From Halichondria panicea (taxonomy: Eukaryota; Porifera; Demospongiae; Suberitida; Halichondriidae): a stretch of 64,000 nucleotides of DNA. The stretch spans positions 558,001 to 622,000 of the forward strand of contig NC_087388.1 in the NCBI RefSeq assembly GCF_963675165.1, in the 5' to 3' direction. The notes under the pieces are model-generated. The model made no database searches, was not told the origin of the DNA, and worked only from the letters and a program-made list of their open reading frames with translations. Both the position numbers and the translations under genes were made by a program. This document shows positions 1 through 26,177 of this stretch, one piece after another (within the stretch, counting starts at the first letter, position 1; each line of letters begins with the position of its first letter).

Positions 1-839
1 TTTTGTTGATCCAATATCAATGATTTTCTGATTTTCTGAAAGTTTAGAAAGAGACCTTTCAAATGGTGTCATCAAACTTCATATTCAAAAGCTACCAATT
101 TGGCGATACCATGGTCCAAGGCCGAAAAATGCAAATTATGGCCCCAAAAAAATTTTGAATTGAAACACATCATTTGAAAGGTCTCTTTTTAAGCTTTCAG
201 AAAATCATAAAATTTTTGATATTGGATAAACGGTGCTTAAGTTAATGGCTGTTGAAAGCAACTACCCCCCCCCCCCCCCCAATTTAATCAATGGTTCGTG
301 GGCTCTTTCAGTCGTCATAACTTAAATTCTGTTGATCCAATATCAATGATTTTCTGATTTTCTGACAGCTTAGAAAGAGACCTTTCAAATGGTGTCATCA
401 AACTTCATATTTGAGAGATAAAAGTATTTGCCAATTTGGCGATATCATGAATAAAATAGCCCATGGTCCAAGGCCGAAAAATGCAAATTATGGCCCTGAA
501 AAAAATGTTGGATTGAAACACATCATTTGAAAGGTCTCTTGCTAAGCTTTCAGAAAATCAAACATTTTTGACATTGGATAAATGATACTAAAGTTATGGC
601 TGTCGAAATCATTATGTTCAACTACATTCTTGCAACATACCCCTCCCCCCTCCTTTTAATTAATGGTTCGGGGACTCTTTCAGTCGCCATAATTTGAATT
701 CCGTGGATCAAATTTCAACGATTTAAAGATTTTCTGTGAAAAAGGCCTTTCAAATGGTGTCAACATTTTTGGCATTAGATCAATGGTACTAAGTTACGGC
801 TGTTGAAATATGTATAATTATATGCTTTAATGTTCCCCC
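1..839 (+). repeat. Three foldback-repeat units in intron
   Basis: Three successive units (about 1-258, 293-605, 655-815) share one plan. The left arm reads ccataacttgaattc..gattttctgaaagcttagaaagagacc. The right arm is its imperfect reverse complement, with aaggtctctttctaagcttt followed by cagaaaatcataaaa. Units are separated by runs of C. The third unit is shortened. The same family recurs at 14376-15520 and in other introns of the window. Confidence 0.85.
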
Positions 840-853
840 CCCTCCCCTTGCAG

Positions 854-1926
854 GGAAGTTCAAGGGTAACACCAATGACAGTGCATGTGATCTCTCTCTA
901 GAAGACCTCTCGGACCTGTTGAACTCTGTGGACCATGATCGGGTGGTGGGCAGGGATGGTCAGGTGATCTCTGATGACGCCCTCGCCGCTCTATTGGACA
1001 GAACTGCGACTAAGCGACCAGTAAACGAGTGCCCAGACCAAGGCTCTGATGGTAACAGTGACGAGGGGGAAACTAATCACTCTGGAGTGTTTAAAGTGCT
1101 CGAGGATATTGGCAACGTGGTGTGTAACAAGGAAGAGGTAGCAAAGAGCGAGAGCAATGACGATATCGTGAAGCTCCAAGACGAGAATATGATTGAAGAC
1201 AAGACTGATTTGGCAACAGACACTCAACTTATTGAACACAACTCAATCAATGTCGGCAATAATGAAAGTATGCAGCTCCCTACCCAAGAAGATGATCATT
1301 CGAAAGAAACCCCCATAACCAACGAAGGGTCAATAACGTGTGAAACAATGGAGACTAACATCGAAAGCAAGAGTTCTATACTAGCAGGAGGTGACATGGA
1401 GCCTCTAACTGAAGGAAACAATACAAAGAGTGTCCTAAATGAAACAATGGAGACTGACAATGAAAGCAAGAGTGCTAAACTAGCTACTGGACCAGCAGGA
1501 GGGGACATGGAGCCTCTAACTGAAGGAAACAATACAAAGAGTGTCCTAAATGAAACAATGGAGACTGACAATGAAAGCAAGAGTGCTACACTAGCTACTG
1601 GACCAACAGGAGGGGACATGGAGCCTCTAACTGAAGCAGACAATACAAAGAGTGTCCTAAATGAAACAATGGAGACTGACAATGAAAGCAAGAGTGCTAC
1701 ACTAGCTACTGGACCAACAGGAGGTGACATGGAGCCTCTAACTGAAGCAGACAATGCAAAGGGCACTCTAAATGAAGCTAGCGGAGCTATGGATTGCGAT
1801 GCACCGATCGAGTTTGCGGTAAAAAGCAGCAGTGAGAAAGGCAGGAGTGGTGACTGTGAGATCGCTGGGATTGATTGTGATGTGCCGAGGGAGCTTGTGG
1901 TTGTGGATGTATCGGCCTGCCTGTAA
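854..1926 (+). CDS. HELLS terminal exon, left copy (partial)
   Basis: An exon with a pyrimidine-rich acceptor (ccccttgcag) encodes the conserved LSH/HELLS C-terminus (KFKG..LSDLLNSVDHDRVVG, VISDDALAALLDRT, GVFKVLED), then a long acidic tail ending at TAA 1924-1926. The tail has four units of about 37 residues built on METDNESKS..GGDMEPLTE. It matches the HELLS exon at 15563-16647 but is four codons shorter, because the first unit lacks one ATGP stretch. The exon is entered in phase 1. No other helicase exon precedes it in the window. It could end a complete upstream HELLS copy, or be an orphan duplicate exon. The frame is intact, so it is not visibly decayed. Confidence 0.65.
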
Positions 1927-2393
1927 TTAACTGTCACGTACACTAGGAAACTCAATAATTAAAAATATTATTTACTCAACAGGCATTATTTTGGGTTTGT
2001 CATCATCATTACATACATTACCCTAATCCATTTATCTCATGATTCTACGTTATAATTATAAATTGTATGTACTACTACTGTGTATATACTTGTATACCCT
2101 CCATGACCATAATTCATTAACCAAAAAATTCTTTGATGAAAAATCATTTCACACATAATTATACATGAATTAAAGTGGTCGTGGTACTATTAAGTTGCAT
2201 GAACACATAATAATAATGGTAGTACTAAATTATTGTTCAGTCATGAATTATCAATTTAGAGTTCAAGAGGTTCGCTCCCAAGGTGAGTCGGGGAGGAGGA
2301 TTGTGTAATATAATAATATTTGTCTTAAGTATAGACTGTACATGTAGGTAAGACTGGATTGTTGAGTAAAATTACTGTAATTGTAATTGTGTG

Positions 2394-2450
2394 TAGCCTC
2401 GATTCCAGGCCGCTCTCAATTGATAGTGAGAGGGGCTGGGATCGAGGCTA
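2394..2450. repeat. Imperfect hairpin, 24-bp arms
   Basis: The left arm tagcctcgattccaggccg pairs with the right arm ggctgggatcgaggcta around a short AT-rich loop. A related string (tagccttgattccaggccg) occurs at about 12143-12161, inside the first exon of TRAF-like copy D. This hairpin may therefore be a small mobile foldback. Confidence 0.75.
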
Positions 2451-2490
2451 ATGTGTGTGCAGTAATCAGTAGTTGGTTGCTAGCTGACTG

Positions 2491-2546
2491 TAGACTCGCA
2501 AGCCGTCACTGTTGCACGCCTGCAACAGTGACGGCTTGCGAGTCTA
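2491..2546. repeat. Perfect 26-bp-arm hairpin
   Basis: Positions 2491-2516 and 2521-2546 are exact reverse complements (tagactcgcaagccgtcact.. / ..agtgacggcttgcgagtcta) around the 4-base loop cgcc. It lies in the intron just upstream of the first HELLS helicase exon seen here, 40 bp after another hairpin. It could be a tiny foldback element or a transcribed stem-loop; nothing here decides. Confidence 0.85.
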
Positions 2547-2626
2547 AGCTGACTGTACTCACATATGTCTATCGTGTCTATATACACCCCTCTGTTAAAT
2601 AACCCCCCTCCCCCTCCCCTCCACAG

Positions 2627-17571
<14,945 letters not shown>

Positions 17572-17770
17572 CTTGGATCGTCTGTTATCGTGTTCTGATA
17601 AACTTCTAGGAGGTGGCCTCTTGGGAACACACTTTATGCTGAGTCAGCAGCCAAGAAAATCAGCATTGTCACAAAATTCCTAAAGGGAAAGGTCGTCTAT
17701 AAAAAAAAGCTGCTATCCCGGGGCCATACCGTATATTACGTCATCTTGTGTAAGCTTCTTAGCTTTGTGC
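17572..17770. promoter_or_regulatory. Divergent NEDD8/HSF promoter with bZIP sites
   Basis: Only 199 bp separate the two start codons. The stretch contains a perfect 13-bp palindrome TGCTGAGTCAGCA at 17637-17649, which is the TRE-type Maf recognition element (T-MARE) bound by Maf, Nrf and Bach factors. It also holds ATTACGTCATC at 17735-17745, a CRE/ATF-type site. I see no good TATA box. Binding is inferred from consensus only. Confidence 0.65.
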
Positions 17771-20700
17771 ATGCTGAAGTCGAACAACATGAGCGAAATA
17801 ATGGCGTTGACTGGAGCCAGACCGAGCCCACCATCTGGAGAAGAGGAGCTAAAGGAGAAAGAGGCAATAGCCATTTTTATCACGAAGGTGTGGAAAATTG
17901 TGGAGAGCCCAGAATACAACAAATACATCCACTGGTCTGATGTAAGTTCACCTAGCTATTGAGATACCACATGTACTTGTTTATATTACACTCTATACAC
18001 TCAGAATGGAAAGACGTTTGTAGTGTGCGACTATCCGAACTTTGCTCGAGAGGTTTTACCGCATTACTTCAAGCACAGCAACTTTAGCAGCTTCGTGCGA
18101 CAGCTAAACCTCTGTATGTTGTATTAATATACAACAGTGTCTTGTGTCTTGTGTGTTTTATAGGCTTGTCTGTGCAGACAGCATTTGGCTACTTGAGACT
18201 ACATCCACTGTTTACCAGGGCATACATCTATTGGCTGTATACGATACTATATGTACCTGTACCAGTATATAGCGGGTATATTTCGAGGGTATAAACTTTT
18301 GCGGAAAAACCGTTATATAAACTATCAGCCTTTATGCATATGTATGCATACGATATGACTTACTCGTGGGTATGAATGTTCGTGGTACATGCTTAGTAAA
18401 CACACGAAAGTTTATAGCCTCGAAATATACCTGCCATACGGTATATACACTTGATATTACCCCCCACACACACACACCTATAGATGGTTTTCGTAAGGTC
18501 TCCCACCCGGACGAAGGGGCACTGATCAAGACTCAAGCGAACGAAACGTTTGAATTCTGGCAAACTAACTTTAGACGAGGTCATCATGAGCTGCTCCATC
18601 TCGTACAGAGGAAGGTGGGTGTGGCCATTGGGTATCTTATAGCATTCTGTTTGTTTTGTGATAGCATTCAAATTGTGGTTTTATTTTGCCTCGGGGGCGT
18701 AACTGCCAAAGCATCTACGGTAAAGCTGTTAGTATACAAACACTGTGTGGGTCTGTGTGTATTTGAGCTGTAACTGCTCTTTTATTAGAGTATGGTGATT
18801 TAATTTATCGAGCTTGTAATGCGTGTATAATGTATACTACATGTATAATATAATTATTGTGTGTTCTCTCCCTGAAGACACACACCTCTCACGCCCCCAG
18901 CATTAAGCCAAAGCTACATGTAAAGGTGAATCACAGCATCTACTAGTCAATGGCTTTGTCCTGATTGGTTGGTTGGTAACTGAAAGCCTTTAATTGTGTC
19001 TGGGCGTGAAATACGAGGAGCAAGAATGTTCACTTATAACAAAAGCAAAGGCTATAGCCTGACTCTTCCTCTCCCTAACTTTCTACTGTACATGCACATT
19101 TATGGAAATGCCTAAAGCCTCAGTGTGTTGTCTACTTAGTTAGTACATATTACTGATGTACATGTATCTACAATATAAAGCTGCCAATTCTTCATAGGAC
19201 TTAAGGCTGTTGCAATTTTCTCATTTCCGGGCCTCAACTGTTGGTGTTCCGTACTTTGTTCAGTTTGCTTAACCCCCCCCCTCCCCCCACAGCCTAACAA
19301 GCACCATCATGCTGAGGGAGGGGAGGAGCTGAAGCCAGAGATCACCAAGGTCCTGGGGGACATACACACAGTGCAGGGACGACAGGAGAACATCATGCTC
19401 GTGCTAGATGCTCTCAAACAGTAAGAGTTGTTTGTACGCGTCTCTTTAAGAGTTGTTTGTACGTGTCTCTTTAAGTGTAATAATGCGTGCGTTAAGTTGG
19501 TCTAGTAATATGGAAAGCCTCTCAGTGTATGTACTGGAGGATATTTTGATAGCCCTGTGTACACAATCAGATTACTAGCTAAGAATTTTTTGCATGTATA
19601 CGTGTACGTGTAACAGTGTATACCAATCGCATTCTTGTCTAATTGTCTTTTGTACGTTGAGCTACTCATTCAACGAAATGTTGCTTGTATTTTCCTCCTT
19701 GAGAACCATTAGTTACATTGACCTCTCCCCCCACCCTCAGGGACAACCAACACCTCCACATGGCACTCAAGCAGCTCAAGGAGAAGAGTGCAAGGCAGCA
19801 GAAAGTTCTCAACAAGGTGACTGTAGTGAAGATAGTAGCACTAATTAACTCACTGTATCGAGGTACGTGTTCTGTACGTATAAGGGGAACATTTGGCGAG
19901 CGTTTTAATTTGTTTATCTGTTAATTTTATCGAAAATCGCGCCAAATTTAGTTTACCGGTGGATCGACACTAGGTCATTGCTGTAGTAGCCAGACCTGAG
20001 ACGCCAAATTAAAAAACACCAATTTTTTTCAAATGGTTCTTTGCTAATATAATACTCACCAAATGTTCCCGTTATAATGGTATAATGATAGTAACTAACA
20101 TTGTGTGTGAGGATGCAGTGCAGTGTGATTGACGATCATTTGCTAGCACCCACGTGTACCTACATGTACATGTACATGTATTTAGAGAGACTGTGAGAAG
20201 ATTGTGTCTGTCGAGTGTCTATTAACATCATCCCCCCCCCCCCCCACACACACACACAGGTAATTCAGTTTCTGGTCCACATGGTGTACAAAGGGAAGCT
20301 TCCAGGCAGAAGAACCTCCAAGTAAGTACACTGTACAAAGCAACTCACTAAATAACTTCCATAGGAAGTGCTTACACGTGTACATTATTCGTGGCTCTTG
20401 GGAATGTTGTCAGCATTTCATCATGTAGAGGCTGTATACACTTAACCCCCCCCTCTAGTAACCAGCTGATGTTAATGGAGCCACTCAATATAGACGGCCC
20501 ACCCTCCCCTAAGAGAATGCGACCAATGACAATCGACAATGAGCTGGCCTCCATCGTGGAATACAACGATTACACACCTGTGAGTGAAATGTGCTTACCT
20601 AGCAACGTGTACAACTCTATTGTGTGGTCTTCCCTAACAACTGCAAAGCAACTTCCTGTTTTTCCAAAGTATACCAGTTGTATCATGTACGTCTCCAAGG

Positions 20701-20887
20701 CTGATGATAATTTAATTAAGATTTCCATAGATTAGAAATCTATGCACACGATTACACTACTTTGTTCTCTGGCAGAATGATTTATTGGACATGCCCCCCC
20801 TTGTCAGTGTGGTGTCCCCTGACTCAGTGCAAGCACCATCTCCTGCTCCTGGTATGACCACCCACACCCACACACACACACACACAC

Positions 20888-20954
<67 letters not shown>

Positions 20955-22818
20955 CATATGCTGTGTGTAATACATGGCAATGATGTATACACTGTGTACA
21001 GTTGCGTACGTGTGTGCCTGATTGTTTCCCAGTACGCCATTAACCCAATATAACAATTATTGCACACACAGTGTTTTGTTTGATTATGTGTATTCATATT
21101 GCACAGGTTCAGAGTACAGTGGATCAGCTCGATCTCCTCTGAAGTCCGTTGACTCCCCCACACTTGTCACACCTGTCACACCTATCACACAAACGAGCAC
21201 AATGTCCCCGTTGCTCACAAGTTCCAGCACCGTCACAAGCCTCACACCCTCCACAACTTACACGACCCTCTCATCCTCACTCCCAGCCGAGTCCAGTAAT
21301 GATGACTATGCTCTTGCTCTGGTCCCGTTGATAGGTGGCGGTATACAACTGCCTGCCATTAGCCAGGACCTCTTCTCAGAGTATCCCATACACCCGGCCC
21401 CATCCTCCCTGCTGAACTCACCACACCCTGACAAGTGAGGACACACACACACACATACTGATGATGCATACCATATTACTAGAATGTTTTGTGAGCATCA
21501 AACATTTGCGAACTTTGCGATGGTTGATCAATTCGCAACAATAAAATCGCAAAACCTACTAGTAAATACACACGATCCTTGCCAGAACGCAATAGTTAGA
21601 TCGCAAAAAGGGTCAAATTTTCTGCTGATTTAGCTCATTCGCAAAGGTTTTTCACCCGCAAAATATTCTAGTAGTACGGTATGTTCGATGTATTTCGTTT
21701 TTCAGCTGCAACGTTTTATTGTTCGTGCAAATTACTAATGTCATGTACTACTTGTGATCCGTATGTGTGTTTATCTAGTTGTTCTTTGTGTCCTCCCCAG
21801 CCGTCTGTGTATCAATGGGCAGGTGAGCCACCAGCAGAACTGCATTGATGCTATACCAGAGATGGTGACTGATAACCTCAGCCTTGACCCAGGCCTGCTA
21901 GCAGAGGTACATTCATACATCCTCTTATACATGTAGCTAAGTTCTTGTCTTGCATTGATGGTATACCAGAGATGGTGGCAGCCTTGACCCAGGCCTGCTA
22001 GCAGAGGTACATTCATCCTCTCATAGCTAGTGCTTGTCATGAGTTAGCTTATATTATGTATGTGTGCATGGTACCCATTGTCTTGTTGCTTGCCTGATAA
22101 CCATTATGTATGTGTGTGTGTGTATGTGTGCAGTTCCTGGCCTCACAGGATCACTCAGGGCCCTGCTACGACTATGTGGATACTGCAGTGAGTGTAGAAA
22201 AGAATGTAGTTGTTTTATATTGACCCCTTTTGTAATTAATGTGACGTCATTTTTCCCTTTCCTGCCTTCCTTGTCCAGCGTCTGCTAGAGTCCCTGACCA
22301 ACCTGAACCAGGACACTGTGACTCACGAGAGCACCCTCTACCAGCAGCTCAACCAGCAGCCCCTCTCCCTCACAACATCCACACCCTCACAAGGTCAGTA
22401 CACACACACACACCATCACAAGGTCAATACACACACACACTTGAGTGTAAGTTATAGTTGTTGACTAGTGAATATGGCTTATATAATTATAACCAACCAA
22501 TGCCAAGGGTACGTACATAAGCACTGTGTTAGGCTTTGCAGTATGTTATCCAGTATTGTATTGTTAGGCATCTTATGAATGGCACAAGTGATCTCCTTTA
22601 CATGTATACAGTCTAGACTAACAGTACACATATCTTGTGTAGACTCTATATACTGCACATTTGGTGTATGTATATATAGAGTACTGGGTATGCTTCCTTA
22701 TATACGTATAGACATATACGTACAGTGTCTGTGTCTGTGTTCTGATCATGTTTCACTGTCTGTGTGTGTGTGTGCTACAGATGCTTCTGAGCTCGAGAAG
22801 CTACTCAACTCTCAGTAA
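17771..22818 (+). CDS. HSF1: Heat shock transcription factor (HSF1-like)
   Basis: Thirteen exons: 17771-17941, 18005-18113, 18484-18614, 19293-19420, 19741-19816, 20260-20321, 20459-20579, 20776-20851, 21107-21434, 21801-21906, 22134-22187, 22279-22393, 22781-22818. They join exactly in frame to 504 residues. The winged-helix DNA-binding domain is at about 30-137 ([40 protein letters not shown]). A leucine-rich trimerisation region (HR-A/B) follows at about 150-215 ([20 protein letters not shown]). The long C-terminal half is Ser/Thr/Pro-rich with acidic patches, as in HSF activation domains. It binds nGAAn elements as a trimer in the nucleus during proteotoxic stress. The start could also be ATG 17789 or 17801. 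The subtype is not certain: vertebrate HSF1/2/4 arose from one ancestor. Confidence 0.93.
18263..18448. mobile_element. Foldback element, cgggtatatttcgag family
   Basis: The left end gcgggtatatttcgagggta is mirrored at the right end by tagcctcgaaatatacctgc followed by catacggt. It is an imperfect inverted repeat in an HSF intron. A partner lies at 23894-23985. No coding capacity. Confidence 0.7.
20237..20259 (+). repeat. Poly-C/(CA)n acceptor tract
   Basis: A C run plus CA units directly precedes the acceptor of the sixth HSF exon. Similar C-run or CA acceptors occur at several HELLS, LCLAT1 and HSF exons. Confidence 0.6.
20866..20946 (+). repeat. (CA)n microsatellite in HSF intron
   Basis: About 38 CA units with one CG interruption, starting a few bases after the donor of the eighth HSF exon. 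Confidence 0.92.
21469..21683. mobile_element. MITE-like foldback, tactagaat..ttttg family
   Basis: The ends mirror each other: left ccatattactagaatgtttt, right caaaatattctagtagtacgg. The interior is rich in ttcgcaa/ttgcgaa words. It is about 215 bp and non-coding. Related copies lie at 24752-24915 and 26318-26440, sharing cacgatccttgccagaacgc. Confidence 0.75.
21953..22025 (+). pseudogene. Decayed partial duplicate of HSF exon 10
   Basis: This segment repeats the end of the exon at 21801-21906 and its donor (tgcattgatggtataccaga.., gccttgacccaggcctgcta, gcagaggtacattcat) about 110 bp downstream. A 15-base internal deletion keeps the copy short, and the frame runs into a TAG. It may act as a decoy donor. 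Confidence 0.8.
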
Positions 22819-23059
22819 CTGGCGGGCATGGCAATAGAACTGACGAAACAAGGGAACTCTTAGTATATCAAATCCTTTAGCAGTAAACTATCCGTTGGTG
22901 TTCAACTTGAGAATTATGTGAATTATTTGTTTTGTTTGTTTGTTTATTTCTATTTGTTATACTTTATATAATTATTATTTGATTGTAATTAGAGTGATTT
23001 TAAATCAATAATTAATTTGTCGCAAACTCACATAAATAAATTATGAGCTACAAATGAAT
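22819..23059. terminator. Overlapping convergent 3' ends of HSF and INTS2
   Basis: Between the two stop codons there are 241 bp. A plus-strand AATAAA for HSF is at 23035-23040. A minus-strand AATAAA for INTS2 (TTTATT at 22943-22948) lies further left. If both are used, the two mRNAs overlap at their 3' ends by about 100 bp. Confidence 0.6.
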
Positions 23060-25744
23060 TCAAACTTTCACTACTGTACAGTTAACGAGTTCATTAAAAG
23101 TCCTTTGAGCAGTTATTGCCAGGCTACCGGACACGCCTCCTTTAGGGGAATTCCCCGCCCACACATCGTTAACGGAGGGCGGGCAGGTTCGGCAGAGCCC
23201 CACTAGAAGCTTGGTAGCCTCGGAACAGAGAGGAGGGAAAGTGCGAGAGAGAAGCAAGACGGAGGGCAGAAGAGGCTTGAAGAAGTTCTCTCTCAAATGG
23301 TCAGGGATTTCGTTGGTGAGGATAAACAAACGCTTGAAGATGTCTTCAGCTATCGGGAGGACTTCTGGTAGTGGGTACTGGTGGATCACATGAGCCGCTA
23401 GCTGGATCCCAAATTGCTGTGCGTGTGGGGGAGAGGGGCGTGGTGATTAACGTACGCACATACATACTACATTAACATGTTTGTACTGTGTGCCAAAAAT
23501 GAGTGCATATTTTTATTTATAGACCCCAACTTACTTCGTGGGTATTTGAAAGAAATGTCTTGAATATTGAGCTTCACTAAATGCTTTATTGGTTCCTATA
23601 AGTATGTACACGCTCAAGCTGACACACACCCACACAGCACACACACACCCCCACACCCCCACAACACACACACACACCCCCACACCCCCCACACACACAC
23701 CCACAAACCTGTTTGTCTATCTGCGGTTGTGCCAGTAGCTCTGGTATAAAGTCCATACAGATATGAATGGAGGGGACTCCTGACACTATCATTGGCAGCA
23801 GCTGGGTGGGGTAACCCTGCAGGGCGGCATGGAGACACAACATTAATACGTACGTATGCACAGATGTTATCTCACGATAAAATAAAATTAAATTCGTGGG
23901 TATAAATGTTCGCGGTAGATGCTCGATCAGTGAAAACCACAAACATTTATACCCTCGAAATATAACCGCTAAGTTACGGTATACACACATAAGAGGGCTC
24001 ACTTGGAAGTGTACCAGCTTGACACACACACCCACACCACACCACACACCCACACACACCACACCACACACACCCACACACACCCACACACACTCACCTG
24101 GAAGTGTACTAGCTTGACGAGGTTAGGCTGCTCTATGAAGGTGTGATGGAGGTAGGAACAGAGCAGACAGTGGATCTCCTGGAGCACCCCCAGCTGAGAC
24201 CCGAAGCTACCCTCCTCCTAATCACCATAGCAACACGGCAGAATGTTCAGGAGGGAATAAAGATAATCACACAAATAAAAAGCAAGAATAAAATAAAAAC
24301 CTACACTGAAAATACTTCAGCCTTACTTAAAGCGCCACATACATACAATATCGTAATTAACCCTTATGCCACCCATATATTTAACCCCTGAGCCACCACC
24401 CTACCTCTTTGTCCTCGTCAGTGGGTAGACATATCTCCAACAGCAGCTGAACGATAGCGCTGTCCTGAGCAGCTATCAGCGCGCTACACTGCTCCTCTCG
24501 TTGTGCCTTTAGTGAACTCATCTCCGCGGGGGGTAGCTTACCCTCGGCTGTGGCCACACAGTGCTGTGTGTGGGCATGGTCTCGGAGCCAGAAGCTCGAG
24601 TACGATGTTGCCATGGCTACCATCCTCAGTAGAACGTCAAAGAGGGGAGGACATCTATGTGTGTGTGTGTGTATGTGGTTTAGGAAACGATATATTCTGT
24701 ACAACAAACATACACACAGTGTCTAGAGGAATAAATGCAGATAACGAGTGAAACACTTTTGCGAATGAGCCACAGCAAGATACTTGCGCGATGATCTAAC
24801 TTTTGCGTTTTGGCAAGGATCGTGATGTCATACTAGTCCGGTTTAAATGTAGGTTTTTGCGATTCAACACTTCCAAAATTCGCGTATGTTTGATGCTCGC
24901 AAAACATTCTAGTGCATGTAATGCAGATAGGTATGCTCATGAGACAGCTATACATGTAGATACCTGAACACTTTCTTGTCACAGCGTAGCAAGATGAGAG
25001 GGTCCTCTGCGATGGAGTGGTGTGTGTACGGACGGAGGTGGGCCATCTCCAGAGGTCGAAGGGCATTCACCGTCTGAATCAGTATCCTTGAATAGTTGGA
25101 GGGGAGAGAAAGGAATGAAAATTGACCAAAAATGGCTGTTTTAGTATTCACGTACTGTATCACAAACTAAGAATGGTAAAAGCAAAAAAATGGTATGATA
25201 ATTATGACTTATAAACATTTTTGGAATGGCTACTAAAACGTACCCTCTCGGAGCTAGAGCGTTGAGCTTGATCCAGAGGTTAACGTACAAATCCTGGATC
25301 CTCCGTGGTAGAGTGGGCATGAGGAGGCGTGTGAGGGTGGAGAGGAGTACGGGGGTGTAGGGTGTGAGTTGTGAGGGTGGGAGGGTGTCCAGGTGTGATA
25401 AGAGGAGGAGGGCTTGGGACGGGTGATCTGGAAGCTGACCGAGAACTGTATGGGAATGTAAACATTGGAATTAACAGTGTACTATGAATTGCTGACAGTG
25501 CAAGAACTAAAGTATAAAACAAACTACTTACTCTCTCTTGCTGATATCGGATTGACCTTCTCTTTGGAAATACTGACAATTGGTTTGAAGCAACTCAACG
25601 CTGTATAAGACAAAAACAAGATATAACTACTAACATTCTCAATACTTGCATGCACACACACACACACACAACACACACGCCAGCCTCACACACACACGCA
25701 CCAGCCTCACAACCCCTCCACACCCACACAACACAACCCGCCCA

Positions 25745-25784
<40 letters not shown>

Positions 25785-26007
25785 GACTCCTCCTTCCTCT
25801 CCTGGAGGATCTCACAGACGAGGCCCAGTTGTGGGAAGTGGATGGCGGTGATCTTGAGGAGAGAAGGATATATGGAGGTGTAGAGGGACTGGTGGGTCTG
25901 GACGTGGGTAAGGAGATACTTGAGAGGGATCTGAGCCGCAATGGATGAGCTGTATGCACCAGGTGTGGTCGAGTCAGTCCTGGAGTGTACCACTGAGAGG
26001 GGGAGGG

Positions 26008-26062
<55 letters not shown>

Positions 26063-26086
26063 GTGTGTGTGTGTGTGTGTGTGGGG

Positions 26087-26125
<39 letters not shown>

Positions 26126-26145
26126 GTGTGTGTGTGTGTGTGGGG

Positions 26146-26177
<32 letters not shown>

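Larger units (their letters stand above)
1..2262 (+). repeat. Segmental duplication, left copy (HELLS 3' end)
   Basis: This block is nearly identical, with small indels and substitutions, to about 14700-16992. It includes intronic foldback repeats, the HELLS terminal exon and the 3' flank. Similarity stops just after the string caatttagagt, which in the right copy is the last few bases of the antisense NEDD8 coding region. The left copy therefore carries none of NEDD8 beyond its stop codon. The two copies are direct repeats about 14.7 kb apart. Either a recent partial tandem duplication or an assembly error would explain it. Confidence 0.9.
1927..2626 (+). other. Flank of duplicated exon plus hairpins
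   Basis: This stretch is AT-rich. It holds the copied 3' flank to about 2262 and then unique sequence with two compact hairpins. I see no exon here. In particular, the HELLS exons for the N-terminus and helicase motif I (Walker A) that should precede 2627 are absent. Confidence 0.6.

Noticed and set aside
1296-1955. Antisense ORF of 219 residues, and its twin at 16005-16676
   Set aside because: Both mirror the repeat-rich HELLS exon. Low-complexity composition keeps the opposite frame open, and no independent signal supports a gene.
2256-2290. tRNA-like string ttcaagaggttcgctccc
   Set aside because: Only a T-arm-like motif is present; no acceptor stem or anticodon arm can be drawn around it.
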